64,000 bases of DNA. Origin: Flavobacterium sp. ov086. GTDB taxonomy: Bacteria > Bacteroidota > Bacteroidia > Flavobacteriales > Flavobacteriaceae. A model generated the notes under the pieces. That model was given only the letters and a program-made list of their open reading frames with translations. It was not told where the DNA came from and searched no databases. The position numbers were made by a program, and so were the translations under genes. Where the stretch lies: the NCBI RefSeq assembly GCF_900187965.1, contig NZ_FZNL01000001.1:186001-250000 (forward strand), written 5' to 3'. This document shows, piece after piece, positions 44,556 to 52,526 of this stretch. Position 1 is the stretch's first letter, and each line of letters begins with the position of its first letter.

Positions 44556-44984
44556 ATGAAAACACATCTTTTAATCGGAATTATCGTTTTGGCATTGTTT
44601 AGCTCTAAAACAAATGCACAATCAGCAACCATTAATTCGCAAATAGAAACCAAAAAATCAGAAAACATGAAACAAATTTTTATCGATAAATTTATCGTTC
44701 CCGCACAATCAAAACAAGAATTTTTAGAAAGAGTAAACATCAACAGAAAATTCATTAAAAACTTAAACGGTTTCATAAAAGACGAGGCTTATGAACGTAC
44801 TGACGAACACGGAAATTTCATTTTTATGACTATTGCCATTTGGGAAAATGAAGCTGTTTTGAAAAAAGCAAAAGAAGCGGTTCAAGCTTCCTATAAAAAA
44901 GAAGGTTTTGATATTGCCGAAATGTTTGCGAGATTAAACATCACGATGGATAGAAATATCTACAAAGAATCTGCAAAACCATAA
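44556..44984 (+). CDS. Exported antibiotic biosynthesis monooxygenase (ABM) fold protein
   Basis: A 142-residue protein. The N-terminal signal peptide (about 1-21, MKTHLLIGIIVLALFSSKTNA) is followed by a ferredoxin-like dimeric alpha/beta barrel domain (about 38-135). Its strands are FIDKFIVPAQSKQEFLERVN and FIFMTIAIWENEAVLKKAKEAV. ABM proteins include quinone-forming and heme-degrading enzymes that need no cofactor, but no catalytic residue set can be assigned here. A second in-frame ATG at residue 38 (MKQIFIDKF) starts exactly at the domain and would give a cytoplasmic form. The AraC regulator lies just upstream. Confidence 0.82.
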   Translation: MKTHLLIGIIVLALFSSKTNAQSATINSQIETKKSENMKQIFIDKFIVPAQSKQEFLERVNINRKFIKNLNGFIKDEAYERTDEHGNFIFMTIAIWENEAVLKKAKEAVQASYKKEGFDIAEMFARLNITMDRNIYKESAKP

Positions 44985-45035
44985 TCGAAAAAATATACTT
45001 AATTTTGCAAAAGCTGGCTTTTTAAGATTTAAACA

Positions 45036-45862
45036 ATGCAAGTTTCACCATCAGAAGAATTATCGCCTTATATCAAACATTATCTTTTTTTAGATAATGC
45101 GGCAACTGATATTCAAAAACTTCGACTGTTTTCTGATGGAAATACTGGCGTTGTATTTTCTTTTAAGAGTAAACTTATTTCCGAAATCAGCAATTACGAA
45201 GTAAAAAACTATTTGCCGAATTCTTTTTTATATGGACAACTCAATGGTTTTAAAGACATTTATTCTAACGATGAAATCGCTTTAATCATTGTCGTTTTTC
45301 AGCCTAACGGAATTCATCAATTGCTAGGTATTCCTGCCAATGAGTTTCTGGATGCTATTGTTTCTATTGATGCTGTATTTGGAAAAAACGGAGAAATTCT
45401 ACAAGATAAATTATCTGAACAAAGCAATAATCAAACAAGAATTGAACTTTTAAATCAGTTTTTCAGAAATCAAATCTCTAAAAAATCACAAACAAATCAA
45501 GTCATTATAAATAGTTCATTAGATTTTATAATTTCAAACAAAGGACATTTTCTGTGACGCAATTGGTTAAATATACTGGTTATACTGAAAGACATTTGGA
45601 AAGAAAATTTAAAGAATCTATTGGGTTAAACCCGAAGAAATTTGGCAACGTTGTAAGGCTACATCATTTTTTAAAGTTATTAAAAGATAAACCTGTTGAT
45701 GCAAATTTTACAAGTATTTGTTATGATGCGGGATTCTCGGATCAATCGCATTTGATCAAAGATTTTAGAAAACATACTGGAATATCTCCAACAGAATATT
45801 TGTACAATAGTAGAAAATTAGCCAACAATCTTATCAAAACACTTCCTGCTACTATATCTTAA
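45036..45862 (+). pseudogene. AraC family regulator interrupted by a one-base frameshift
   Basis: Two frames make one regulator. The first frame (45036-45557) encodes the N-terminal sensor part and ends FIISNKGHFL at a TGA. The second (45554-45862) starts VTQLVKYTGYTERHLERKF and carries the AraC DNA-binding domain with CYDAGFSDQSHLIKDFRKHTG. Adding one T in the TTTT run at about 45549-45552 restores a continuous product of about 275 residues (GHFSVTQLV). It is therefore a recent single-base deletion or a sequencing error in a homopolymer. The two parts are in an otherwise intact order, and the second frame begins with GTG. Confidence 0.88.
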
Positions 45863-46186
45863 ATGGAATCAATAAGAAAAACTGTAGAGAGAGAAAAAAA
45901 AAATTACCACGGAGAACGCAAAGTTTTTTAAATATGCTAAGTTTAGTAAAACACAAAGTTCACAAAGCTTTGCGGACTTAGATTTTGTAAGCACAACTTA
46001 AATCTTAGTGAACACTGCGAATCCCGATAGCTATCGGGATTGTGTTCTCTGCGTTAAAAAATAATTAGGAGTATAATTTTTTAATGTTTCTCCACAACTT
46101 TAGGATTGATCCCTTAAATGTCGGTTTTGTACAATTTATAGAATATTCCCAATGCTACTTTTGATTCCAATTAATAGCTTCAAAAA
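45863..46186. repeat. Intergenic repeat region with GCAAAG-type and CCCGATAGC palindromes
   Basis: No gene was found. It contains sequence related to the repeat at 97-248 (ACCACGGAGAACGCAAAG and CACAAAGTTCACAAAGC) and a perfect 22-bp palindrome at 46020-46041 centred on GATAGCTATC. The sequence after 46075 is AT-rich and probably holds the nitrilase promoter. Confidence 0.6.
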
Positions 46187-47146
46187 ATGGAAAATCTAAA
46201 AATAGCCACCGCTCAGTTTGAGAATAAAAGTGGCGATAAAAAGTACAACTTATCTGTAATCGAAACGCTTTCGCGAAAAGCTGCCAGTGAAGGTTGCGAT
46301 GTGATTTCGTTTCATGAATGTTCGATTACCGGATATACATTTGCAAGGCATTTATCGAAAGAACAAATGTTGGATTTGGCAGAAGTTATTCCGACTGGAG
46401 AAAGCATTCTAAAACTTATCGAAATTGCCAAAAACAATGATATTGTAATTCTCGCCGGTCTTTTTGAAAAGGATCAAAACGACAATCTTTTCAAAGCTTA
46501 TGTTTGTGTCGACAAAAATGGTTTGGTTGCAAAATATCGAAAACTTCATCCGTTTATAAATCCATATTTAACTCCGGGAGATCAATATTGTATCTTTGAA
46601 ATTAAAGGCTGGAAATGCGGAATTCTAATTTGTTACGACAACAATATTATTGAAAATGTCAGAGCAACAAAACTTCTGGGAGCGAATATTATTTTTATGC
46701 CGCACGTTACTATGTGCACGCCTTCGACCCGACCTGGTGCTGGTTTTGTTGCACCTCAGCTTTGGGAAAACCGCGAAGCCGATCCAACTTCTTTAAGATT
46801 AGAATTTGACGGAATGAAAGGTCGTGACTGGTTAATGAAATGGTTGCCTGCAAGAGCTTATGACAACGCAATTTATGCCGTTTTCTCCAATCCGATTGGT
46901 ATGGACGACGATCAATTAAAAAATGGCTGTTCGATGATTATTGATCCTTTTGGAGATATTCTGGCCGAATGTCGAACTTTTGACGATTCTTTTGCAACAG
47001 CAATAATTACTCCTGAAAAATGTATTCAGGCGGGAGGAAATCGCTACATAAAAGCTAGAAGACCAGAATTATACCGCGATATTATTGGACAAAATCACCA
47101 ATCAGAGCAAAATGTAGTTTGGTTAAACTCTGCTGAAAAAAGTTAA
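46187..47146 (+). CDS. Carbon-nitrogen hydrolase (nitrilase superfamily)
   Basis: A 319-residue cytoplasmic amidase of the nitrilase fold. The catalytic triad is visible: Glu44 in FHECSITGY, Lys in KYRKLHPF, and Cys149 in ILICYDNNI. The length and the wide spacing to the C-terminal part suit aliphatic amidases or N-carbamoyl-type hydrolases. The exact amide is not known. It stands between a repeat region and a GNAT gene on the same strand, 81 bp apart, with no evident shared role. Confidence 0.92.
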   Translation: MENLKIATAQFENKSGDKKYNLSVIETLSRKAASEGCDVISFHECSITGYTFARHLSKEQMLDLAEVIPTGESILKLIEIAKNNDIVILAGLFEKDQNDNLFKAYVCVDKNGLVAKYRKLHPFINPYLTPGDQYCIFEIKGWKCGILICYDNNIIENVRATKLLGANIIFMPHVTMCTPSTRPGAGFVAPQLWENREADPTSLRLEFDGMKGRDWLMKWLPARAYDNAIYAVFSNPIGMDDDQLKNGCSMIIDPFGDILAECRTFDDSFATAIITPEKCIQAGGNRYIKARRPELYRDIIGQNHQSEQNVVWLNSAEKS

Positions 47147-47227
47147 AAGTATTACAATTCATTCCGTTTTAAGCCTCTGAAAATTTATCTTTACAGGATT
47201 GATTAATCTACAGAATACATCCCAATA

Positions 47228-47734
47228 ATGGAATTTTTTAAAACTACAAATGAAGATATCGATGCTGTTTTCGATATTTATAATGAAGCTACGTCTTATC
47301 AAAAAACCGTCAACAATAAAAGCTGGAGAGGTTTTGAAAGAGCTCTTATAGAAACAGAAATTGCCGAAAATCGTCATTTTATAATCAAAGAAGGAAATGA
47401 AGTTGCCTGTACATTTGTACTAACCTTTAATGATTTAATTATCTGGAAAGAAGCCAGTAAAGACCCCGCTGTTTATTTGCATCGTATTGCAACGAATCCA
47501 AAATTCAGAGGACAATCGTATGTCAAAAAAATCATTGAATGGGTTAAAATATACGCCAAAGAAAACGGAAAATCATACATTAGACTTGATACACATAGCG
47601 GAAATGAAAGAATAAACAAATACTACACTAGTTGCGGTTTTGACTACAAAGGAATTAGCGTAATCGAATGGACAAGCGAATTACCGGAACATTACAAAGA
47701 AGGTTCTTTTAGTTTGTTTGAGATAAAGCTTTAA
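47228..47734 (+). CDS. GNAT family N-acetyltransferase
   Basis: A 168-residue acyltransferase. The acetyl-CoA binding motif A is present around LHRIATNPKFRGQSYVKKIIEW (about 88-109; the Q/RxxGxG/A loop reads RGQSYV). Motif B follows in YIRLDTHSGNERINKYYTSCGF. Such proteins acetylate amines of small molecules or proteins; no substrate can be assigned. It starts 81 bp after the nitrilase gene and is closed by a strong bidirectional terminator. Confidence 0.9.
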   Translation: MEFFKTTNEDIDAVFDIYNEATSYQKTVNNKSWRGFERALIETEIAENRHFIIKEGNEVACTFVLTFNDLIIWKEASKDPAVYLHRIATNPKFRGQSYVKKIIEWVKIYAKENGKSYIRLDTHSGNERINKYYTSCGFDYKGISVIEWTSELPEHYKEGSFSLFEIKL

Positions 47735-47777
47735 AACAAAAACCCTTGTGAATAAATTTCACAAGGGTTTTTGTTTT
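47733..47777. terminator. Bidirectional terminator with 20-bp perfect stem
   Basis: The 20-bp arm at 47733-47752 (centre CAAAAACCCTTGTG) pairs exactly with 47758-47777 around a 5-nt loop, with poly-A and poly-T on the flanks. It ends the GNAT gene and would also end the opposing pseudogene. Confidence 0.92.
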
Positions 47778-47793
47778 TAATAGAAACATTGTT

Positions 47794-48209
47794 TTATATA
47801 CTTTCCAGTTTCTTTACTTGTTCCTGAGCATTTGTATTTTTTGGATTCAATTGGAATGCTTTTTTATAATTTTTTATAGCCTCCTTTTTATTACCCAAAC
47901 TAGCCAGTGTTTCGGCATAACTATCATATGTGTTTCCGCTTTGTGGATAAAGATCTACATTTAACTTGAAGATCTTCAAGGCGCTAGCCTGTTTATTTTC
48001 TGCTAATAATTTGTATCCAAAATCGTTTAATTCATTTTACGTATTGAACTACGGCAAGCTGAAGCGCCGGAATATGGAGTTTTTGCATTTTCTCTTTCAG
48101 AAAAAGATCGATACTATCGTTAATTTGTTGGCTTTTGCGAACTAACTGTAAAACTCATTGAACCTATTAAAACAAGTATTATTACTGATTTGGAAAATAA
48201 ATTTCTCAT
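47794..48209 (-). pseudogene. Remnant of a beta-lactamase-fold serine hydrolase with C-terminal TPR tail
   Basis: On the minus strand an ATG at 48209 opens a signal peptide (MRNLFSKSVIILVLIGSMSF...). One frameshift later the start of a serine hydrolase is legible (INDSIDLFLKEKMQKLH, then IPALQLAVVQ). It stops at a TGA near 48029, and in another frame the typical C-terminal tail follows (NDFGYKLLAENKQASALKIF and the TPR-like DSYAETLASLGNKKEAIKNY). The whole catalytic middle, with SxxK and YxN motifs, is missing. The remaining 61-residue frame (47794-47979) is only this tail. A deletion of roughly 300 codons plus a frameshift explains it. Confidence 0.82.
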
Positions 48210-48594
48210 GATTGTGATTGACGTTTTTTGATTGATGATTGTTTGCTAAGTCTTTTTACTTTTTTGGCCATTTTTGCAAATCAGACAATTCGAGCATTTT
48301 AAATCAAGACGATGATAAACTAAAAATGCTACATTGTTTTTGAAATTAAGTTCAGAAGTAAAATCGAAAAAATTATATAATCCCAGCAAAAATGGTGTTT
48401 AATACTCTGTTTTTCTTAAATATAAATTTTTAACAAAAACCTTAACTATTTTAAAAAAATAAGAAAAAACTTATTTTTACAAAATAAAGATCCTGAGCAT
48501 TAGCGTTATTTATCGATTATATTTTCACTTATTAGATTCAAAACAAAGCGATTAAATCCAGTTAGATTATATTTGAATAAATGCGCTGGAAATC
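48210..48594. other. AT-rich intergenic region upstream of the histidine kinase
   Basis: No gene was found. A TATATTTG -7-like element lies at 48568-48575, 20 bp before the kinase ATG, and may be its promoter. The rest is plain AT-rich sequence beside the decayed serine hydrolase. Confidence 0.5.
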
Positions 48595-50076
48595 ATGAGC
48601 AAAAAAAAGATTATTCAACCTGAAAATACCACTTTTCCAGAACGGGCTAAAGCAAATCATAATGACGAATTGCTACTCGTTAACAAAAGGTTGGCGCAAC
48701 AAATAGAAGAACGGAAAAAGCGTGCCGCAGAGTTAATTATTGCCAATGCGGAACTGGCTTATCAAAATGAAGAAAAGGAAAAACGTGCCGCAGAATTAAT
48801 TATTGCTAATACTGAATTGGCCTATCAAAACGAAGAAAAAGAAAAACGTGCCGCCGAACTTGTGATCGCTAACAAGGAACTTGCTTATCAGAATCAGGAA
48901 AAAGAAGACCGCGCTGCCGAACTTGCTGTTGCTAATAAAGAGCTAACCTTTCAGAATAAAGAAAAAGAAAAACGTGCTGCCGAATTACTCATTGCAAACA
49001 CAGAACTCGCTTATCAAAACCAGGAGAAAGAAGATCGTGCTGCCGAACTTGTTATTGCCAATAAAGAACTAACCTTTCAGAATAAAGAAAAAGAAAAACG
49101 TGCTGCCGAATTACTCATTGCAAACACAGAACTCGCTTATCAGAATCAGGAGAAAGAAGATCGTGCTGCCGAACTTGTTATTGCAAATAAAGAATTAACC
49201 TTTCAAAATAAAGAAAAAGAAAAACGCGCTGCTGAACTTCTTATTGCAAATACAGAACTCGCTTATCAGAATCAAGAAAAAGAAAAACGCGCCGCCGAAC
49301 TTCTTATTGCAAATACAGAACTTATTTTTCAGAACGATGAAAAAGAAAAACGCGCTGCCGAATTAGTTCTTGCGAATAATGAATTGGAAGCTTTTACCTA
49401 TATATCCAGCCACCATCTTCAGGAACCTTTGCGAAAAATACAGGTTTTCTCAGATCGTATTTCGACAGATGAACATCAGAATCTAACAGAAAAAGGAAAA
49501 TATTATTTCGACCGTATAGGAGTTTCTGCTTCTCATATGCAAACACTTATAAATAATTTATTGACTTATTCCCGTACGAATGTTACAGAAAAGAAATTTG
49601 AAAATTTGAATCTTAATCATCTTATAAATAAAGTTCTGGAAGATTTAAATGAAGAAATAATATCTAAAAAAGCGGTTATCGAAATATTAGGAAATTGTAC
49701 AGCTTTTATAATTCCTTCTCAGTTTGATCAGCTTATATGCAATTTAATAAGCAATTCACTAAAGTTTTCGAAGCTGGATGTAGCGTTGCATATTACAATA
49801 GAAAGCCAGTATACGAAACCCAATTCTAAAAATCTTCCATCAGAGAATGATTATTGTCACATTACGGTTAGTGATAATGGTATTGGATTTGATCCGCAAT
49901 TTGAAAATCGTATTTTCGAAATGTTTCAGCAACTTCACAGTAAAGCAGAATACAAAGGAACAGGAATTGGTTTAACGATTGTGAAAAAAATTGTAGAAAA
50001 CCATAAAGGGGTTATTACCGCAACTGGTAAATTGAATCACGGGGCAAAATTTGATATTTATATTCCGGTAGCATAA
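48595..50076 (+). CDS. Soluble histidine kinase with ten-fold 21-residue coiled-coil repeat
   Basis: A 493-residue kinase with no membrane segment. Residues 43-252 are ten tandem 21-residue repeats of the form RAAELLIANTELAYQNQEKEK, and an eleventh partial copy runs into the kinase core. The H-box is at about 271-280 (SSHHLQEPLR), so His273 is the likely phosphate acceptor; the residue after it is His instead of the usual Asp. The HATPase domain (about 340-493) has the N-box CNLISNSLKFS, the G1 box SDNGIGFDP and the G2 box GTGIGLTIVKKI. The repeat rod would relay or set the distance of a signal. No response regulator lies beside it. Confidence 0.93.
   Translation: MSKKKIIQPENTTFPERAKANHNDELLLVNKRLAQQIEERKKRAAELIIANAELAYQNEEKEKRAAELIIANTELAYQNEEKEKRAAELVIANKELAYQNQEKEDRAAELAVANKELTFQNKEKEKRAAELLIANTELAYQNQEKEDRAAELVIANKELTFQNKEKEKRAAELLIANTELAYQNQEKEDRAAELVIANKELTFQNKEKEKRAAELLIANTELAYQNQEKEKRAAELLIANTELIFQNDEKEKRAAELVLANNELEAFTYISSHHLQEPLRKIQVFSDRISTDEHQNLTEKGKYYFDRIGVSASHMQTLINNLLTYSRTNVTEKKFENLNLNHLINKVLEDLNEEIISKKAVIEILGNCTAFIIPSQFDQLICNLISNSLKFSKLDVALHITIESQYTKPNSKNLPSENDYCHITVSDNGIGFDPQFENRIFEMFQQLHSKAEYKGTGIGLTIVKKIVENHKGVITATGKLNHGAKFDIYIPVA
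48721..49389 (+). repeat. 63-bp tandem repeat array inside the histidine kinase gene
   Basis: Ten copies of a 63-bp unit (48721-49350), each starting CGTGCCGC or CGCGCTGC for Arg-Ala-Ala, are followed by a partial eleventh. A higher-order 126-bp period is visible because copies alternate between ANTELAYQN and ANKELTFQN types in units 4-9. The DNA copies are close enough for slippage or recombination, so the copy number is likely to vary between strains. Confidence 0.93.
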
Positions 50077-50145
50077 ATGAAAACCGTATCTTACAAAAGC
50101 AAGTCTGTTTTTTACTAAAAGCTATTTTTCTCTAAAAATTTTAAA

Positions 50146-50153
50146 TACCTTTG
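50146..50153 (+). promoter_or_regulatory. -7 element of the truncated XRE gene
   Basis: TACCTTTG matches TAnnTTTG and lies only 4 bp before the ATG at 50158, which would make the transcript leaderless or nearly so. No -33 TTG is clear. Confidence 0.35.
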
Positions 50154-50157
50154 ATGT

Positions 50158-50262
50158 ATGAGCGCAACAATCAAACCATATCATATAGGGCGAAAAATAA
50201 GCCGTATTCGTGAACTGAAAGACATGAAACAAGAAGCATTGGCACAGGCTTTTGTTGTTTAG
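50158..50262 (+). pseudogene. Truncated XRE-type helix-turn-helix regulator
   Basis: A 34-residue frame begins MSATIKPYHIGRKISRIREL and continues KDMKQEALAQAF before a TAG. This is the first half of an HTH_3 (Cro/C1) domain, ending inside what should be helix 2-3 of the motif. The remainder of the regulator is absent, and the sequence passes directly into the end of the lipoprotein gene on the other strand. It marks the edge of the lipoprotein array and looks like a breakpoint. Confidence 0.75.
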
Positions 50263-50266
50263 ATAA

Positions 50267-50869
50267 TTAGCTATAAATATAATCTCCAACTATTTTAACC
50301 ACAACCCATTTATTGTTCTCTTTTTTCATAATAACAACTTGAGACGTTCCGCTACTATCAAAATATACTTTTAGATAATAAAACATAATGTATTTTTTAT
50401 TCCTGTAATACATTGGTTCTGAAAGAATAATCATTTCATTAATTCTACTGTTCATATACTTTGTTAGAAAAGATCCTTTTAATGTTAAACCAATTCCTTT
50501 TTCTAAAATGAAATTGTAATGAGGAAAATCTTCTTTTTTCCAATACTTCTTTAGAGTATCACCGGCATATTCGGTATACATTTTTTTCCAGTATTTCTCA
50601 ACAAACAATCCTCCTGTATTATATTCCAAAGGACCATAAGGGTCAATTATATGCTCACTCCCTTCTTCACCATTAAAAATTCTTAATGCTTGCTTATTTA
50701 ATTCCTTATCACTCTGTAAGATATATTCTTTATTCTTATCCAAATTTTGCGTATCTAAAAATGCGTTTATTGGTTCGTAACTTTCTATATATAGTTTACT
50801 AGAACACGATAAAATGAAAAAAGGAATAACTAAAAATATTTTTTTTAAGTATCTCATAATATTTACCAT
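50267..50869 (-). CDS. Lipoprotein of the 50-55 kb paralog family (copy 1)
   Basis: A 200-residue lipoprotein; the ATG at 50857 (MRYLKKIF) is an equally good start. The lipobox FILSCS precedes Cys about 22. It shares with the copies at 52492, 52527, 53447 and 54325 the order PINAFL near the start, WKKEDF in the middle, a DP/EPMYY-type motif and an ending with VVIMKKENNKWVVVK. No enzyme motif is seen. The family looks like a cell-envelope immunity or accessory protein. It is the last gene of the array, next to the truncated XRE gene. Confidence 0.8.
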   Translation of the reverse strand: MVNIMRYLKKIFLVIPFFILSCSSKLYIESYEPINAFLDTQNLDKNKEYILQSDKELNKQALRIFNGEEGSEHIIDPYGPLEYNTGGLFVEKYWKKMYTEYAGDTLKKYWKKEDFPHYNFILEKGIGLTLKGSFLTKYMNSRINEMIILSEPMYYRNKKYIMFYYLKVYFDSSGTSQVVIMKKENNKWVVVKIVGDYIYS

Positions 50870-50875
50870 ACTAAA

Positions 50876-51316
50876 TTAGTATGTAATAAACAGTCCCTCA
50901 TCTCCTTTAAGAATATAGTCAAATGAAAAGATCTTATCATTTAATAAATAAAAATACGTTACAGGATTATTTTTACTAACCAAAATAAAAATACTATCTG
51001 GTGATTTGTTAAAAGTAACTTTAGTTCCTTCATAATCCTTATATTCTATAATGGAATAATTAGCTGAATCTATTAAAGAACTTTTTTCCTTTTTTATTTT
51101 TTTTAAATGTTTATCGAGAATCTTTACTCGATAAGCAATAGTGTATTTTGCATTATCAATTGATTCAAAGTACATATAATTATCAGCAATAAATTTCGCT
51201 TTACTTTTTTCAAAAAAAACTGATTTTACAAAATTATTTACAATTGTTTCGGGTGTTTGGGCCTTGCAGCTTGTTAATACGATGAACAATAAAATTGGTG
51301 TTATAATTTTTTTCAT
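50876..51316 (-). CDS. Small lipoprotein, unrecognised family
   Basis: A 146-residue lipoprotein with lipobox LTSC (Cys about 17) after a short signal (MKKIITPILLFIV). The mature part is rich in Lys/Asp/Tyr and has no recognisable enzyme motif. A helical start (TPETIVNNFVKSVFFEKSK) is followed by beta-rich segments (YTIAYRVKILDKH, VTYFYLLNDKIFSF), the shape of small SnoaL- or cystatin-like folds. It is 6 bp before the copy-1 lipoprotein, so both are on one transcript. It does not belong to the five-member paralog family. Confidence 0.75.
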   Translation of the reverse strand: MKKIITPILLFIVLTSCKAQTPETIVNNFVKSVFFEKSKAKFIADNYMYFESIDNAKYTIAYRVKILDKHLKKIKKEKSSLIDSANYSIIEYKDYEGTKVTFNKSPDSIFILVSKNNPVTYFYLLNDKIFSFDYILKGDEGLFITY

Positions 51317-51400
51317 TTATAATAAAATAAATATCCCTGATTATTTTACTAATCAGGAATTGTTTTCTGTTTTCTATTGTTTGATTATGAGTAATTTTTG

Positions 51401-51817
51401 TTAATCTTTACCACTGACCCTAATTCTAATTACAGTAAAGTTACCATATTTCTCCGCATCCTCTTTCGTCCATGTAAACTCTTTTTCTTTTGGTCTTGTA
51501 CCATGACTCCATTCTTTAACATCTTCTTTTACATAAACATAGAGTCCTAAAATATTCCCGTTTAATGTCTTACGACTCATTTCTTCTCGACTAATGAACC
51601 TAAAAGAAAAATAAGATGGATAATCTAATGTTCCATAAGCAATTTTAATCTCAGGTTTTATTTCTTTAAGAAGATTTTTCAATGGTTTATTAAGAAATTG
51701 CTGTTCATTTGCTTTTAATTTATAAATATCTCTAGGTGTTTGCACCATTTGTTGTCCTCTACAACTAGTGCCAATAAATAAAAATAGAATTGCGAATGTT
51801 TTTAATATAATTTTCAT
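51401..51817 (-). CDS. Small lipoprotein, unrecognised family
   Basis: A 138-residue lipoprotein from the ATG at 51817; a longer frame from a TTG at 51844 is not needed. The signal MKIILKTFAILFLFIGTSC carries a lipobox with Cys at about 19. The mature part has ANEQQFLNKPLKNLLKEIKP (a helical stretch) and a beta-rich C-terminus ending TVIRIRVSGKD. I do not recognise the family. It is 84 bp before the next gene on the same strand, within the array, and differs from the five paralogs. Confidence 0.72.
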   Translation of the reverse strand: MKIILKTFAILFLFIGTSCRGQQMVQTPRDIYKLKANEQQFLNKPLKNLLKEIKPEIKIAYGTLDYPSYFSFRFISREEMSRKTLNGNILGLYVYVKEDVKEWSHGTRPKEKEFTWTKEDAEKYGNFTVIRIRVSGKD

Positions 51818-51879
51818 GATTCGATGTTTTTTGTTACTAGCCAAAAATCTAATATCATCTTTTATTTACAACAAAATTC

Positions 51880-52494
51880 TTAATAATAATTTCCGTCATT
51901 TATTTCTTGTACGAATTTCCATTTTTTATTTTCCATTTTCATTATAACTATACAAGTAGGTTCATTAAATTGTTTTTTAGTAGTAGTTTCAGATTTTGCA
52001 AATATTGCATATCCACCATTTTCATAAAAAATTGGATTAGAGAATGCGAAGACAATAACTTCAGCTTTTTTTTCCGTCATATATTCATCATAAATCCAAG
52101 GTTTAAGAAAATCAACTTCTTTTATAAATTTAATTTTAACATTTTTAAAATCATTTTGATTCCAAAAATCATTTTTTAACCAAATTTCATTTGTTTTATC
52201 ATTGTGATATTTTTTAGCCATCACACTCCAATATTTTTCATTGAATTTCGGATCTTCTAAAAGAATGCTATTCTCAAGGGTATTCGCAGTTACTGGAATA
52301 AGAGATCTTGTTTTAAAAAGTTCTATTGCATAATTATTATTTATTTTATTTGCAATGACAATGATAGTGTCATTGTTTTTAATTCTGGAACTTACATATA
52401 TATTTACAGGAGATTGTAAGCTTTCTTTGGAAGAAGAACATCCATATATTGATAAATTCAAAATTATTAATAGAATGATATATTTTTTCTTGAT
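51880..52494 (-). CDS. Lipoprotein paralog (copy 2) lacking a canonical start codon
   Basis: A lipoprotein of the five-member family. From a TTG at 52461 only seven residues precede the lipobox Cys, too few for a signal peptide. Reading on, the frame continues upstream as KKKYIILLIILNLSIYGCSSS and reaches an ATC at 52494 exactly where ATG is expected. Translation would thus need ATC or TTG, or the gene is in decay. The body has IWLKNDFWNQNDFKN, then FAFSNPIFYENGGYAIF, then CIVIMKMENKKWKFV, the family motifs. It lies 32 bp after copy 3. Confidence 0.65.
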   Translation of the reverse strand: MKKKYIILLIILNLSIYGCSSSKESLQSPVNIYVSSRIKNNDTIIVIANKINNNYAIELFKTRSLIPVTANTLENSILLEDPKFNEKYWSVMAKKYHNDKTNEIWLKNDFWNQNDFKNVKIKFIKEVDFLKPWIYDEYMTEKKAEVIVFAFSNPIFYENGGYAIFAKSETTTKKQFNEPTCIVIMKMENKKWKFVQEINDGNYY

Positions 52495-52526
52495 GTTATA
52501 ATTGCTGAATATTAAATTGCTGGTAT

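Noticed and set aside
47794..47979. Stand-alone 61-residue TPR protein
   Set aside because: It is the C-terminal tail of a decayed serine hydrolase; the start is a TTG inside the tail.
48721..49389. CRISPR-like array because of regular repeats
   Set aside because: The repeats are contiguous, in frame and coding without unique spacers; they encode a coiled coil in a histidine kinase.
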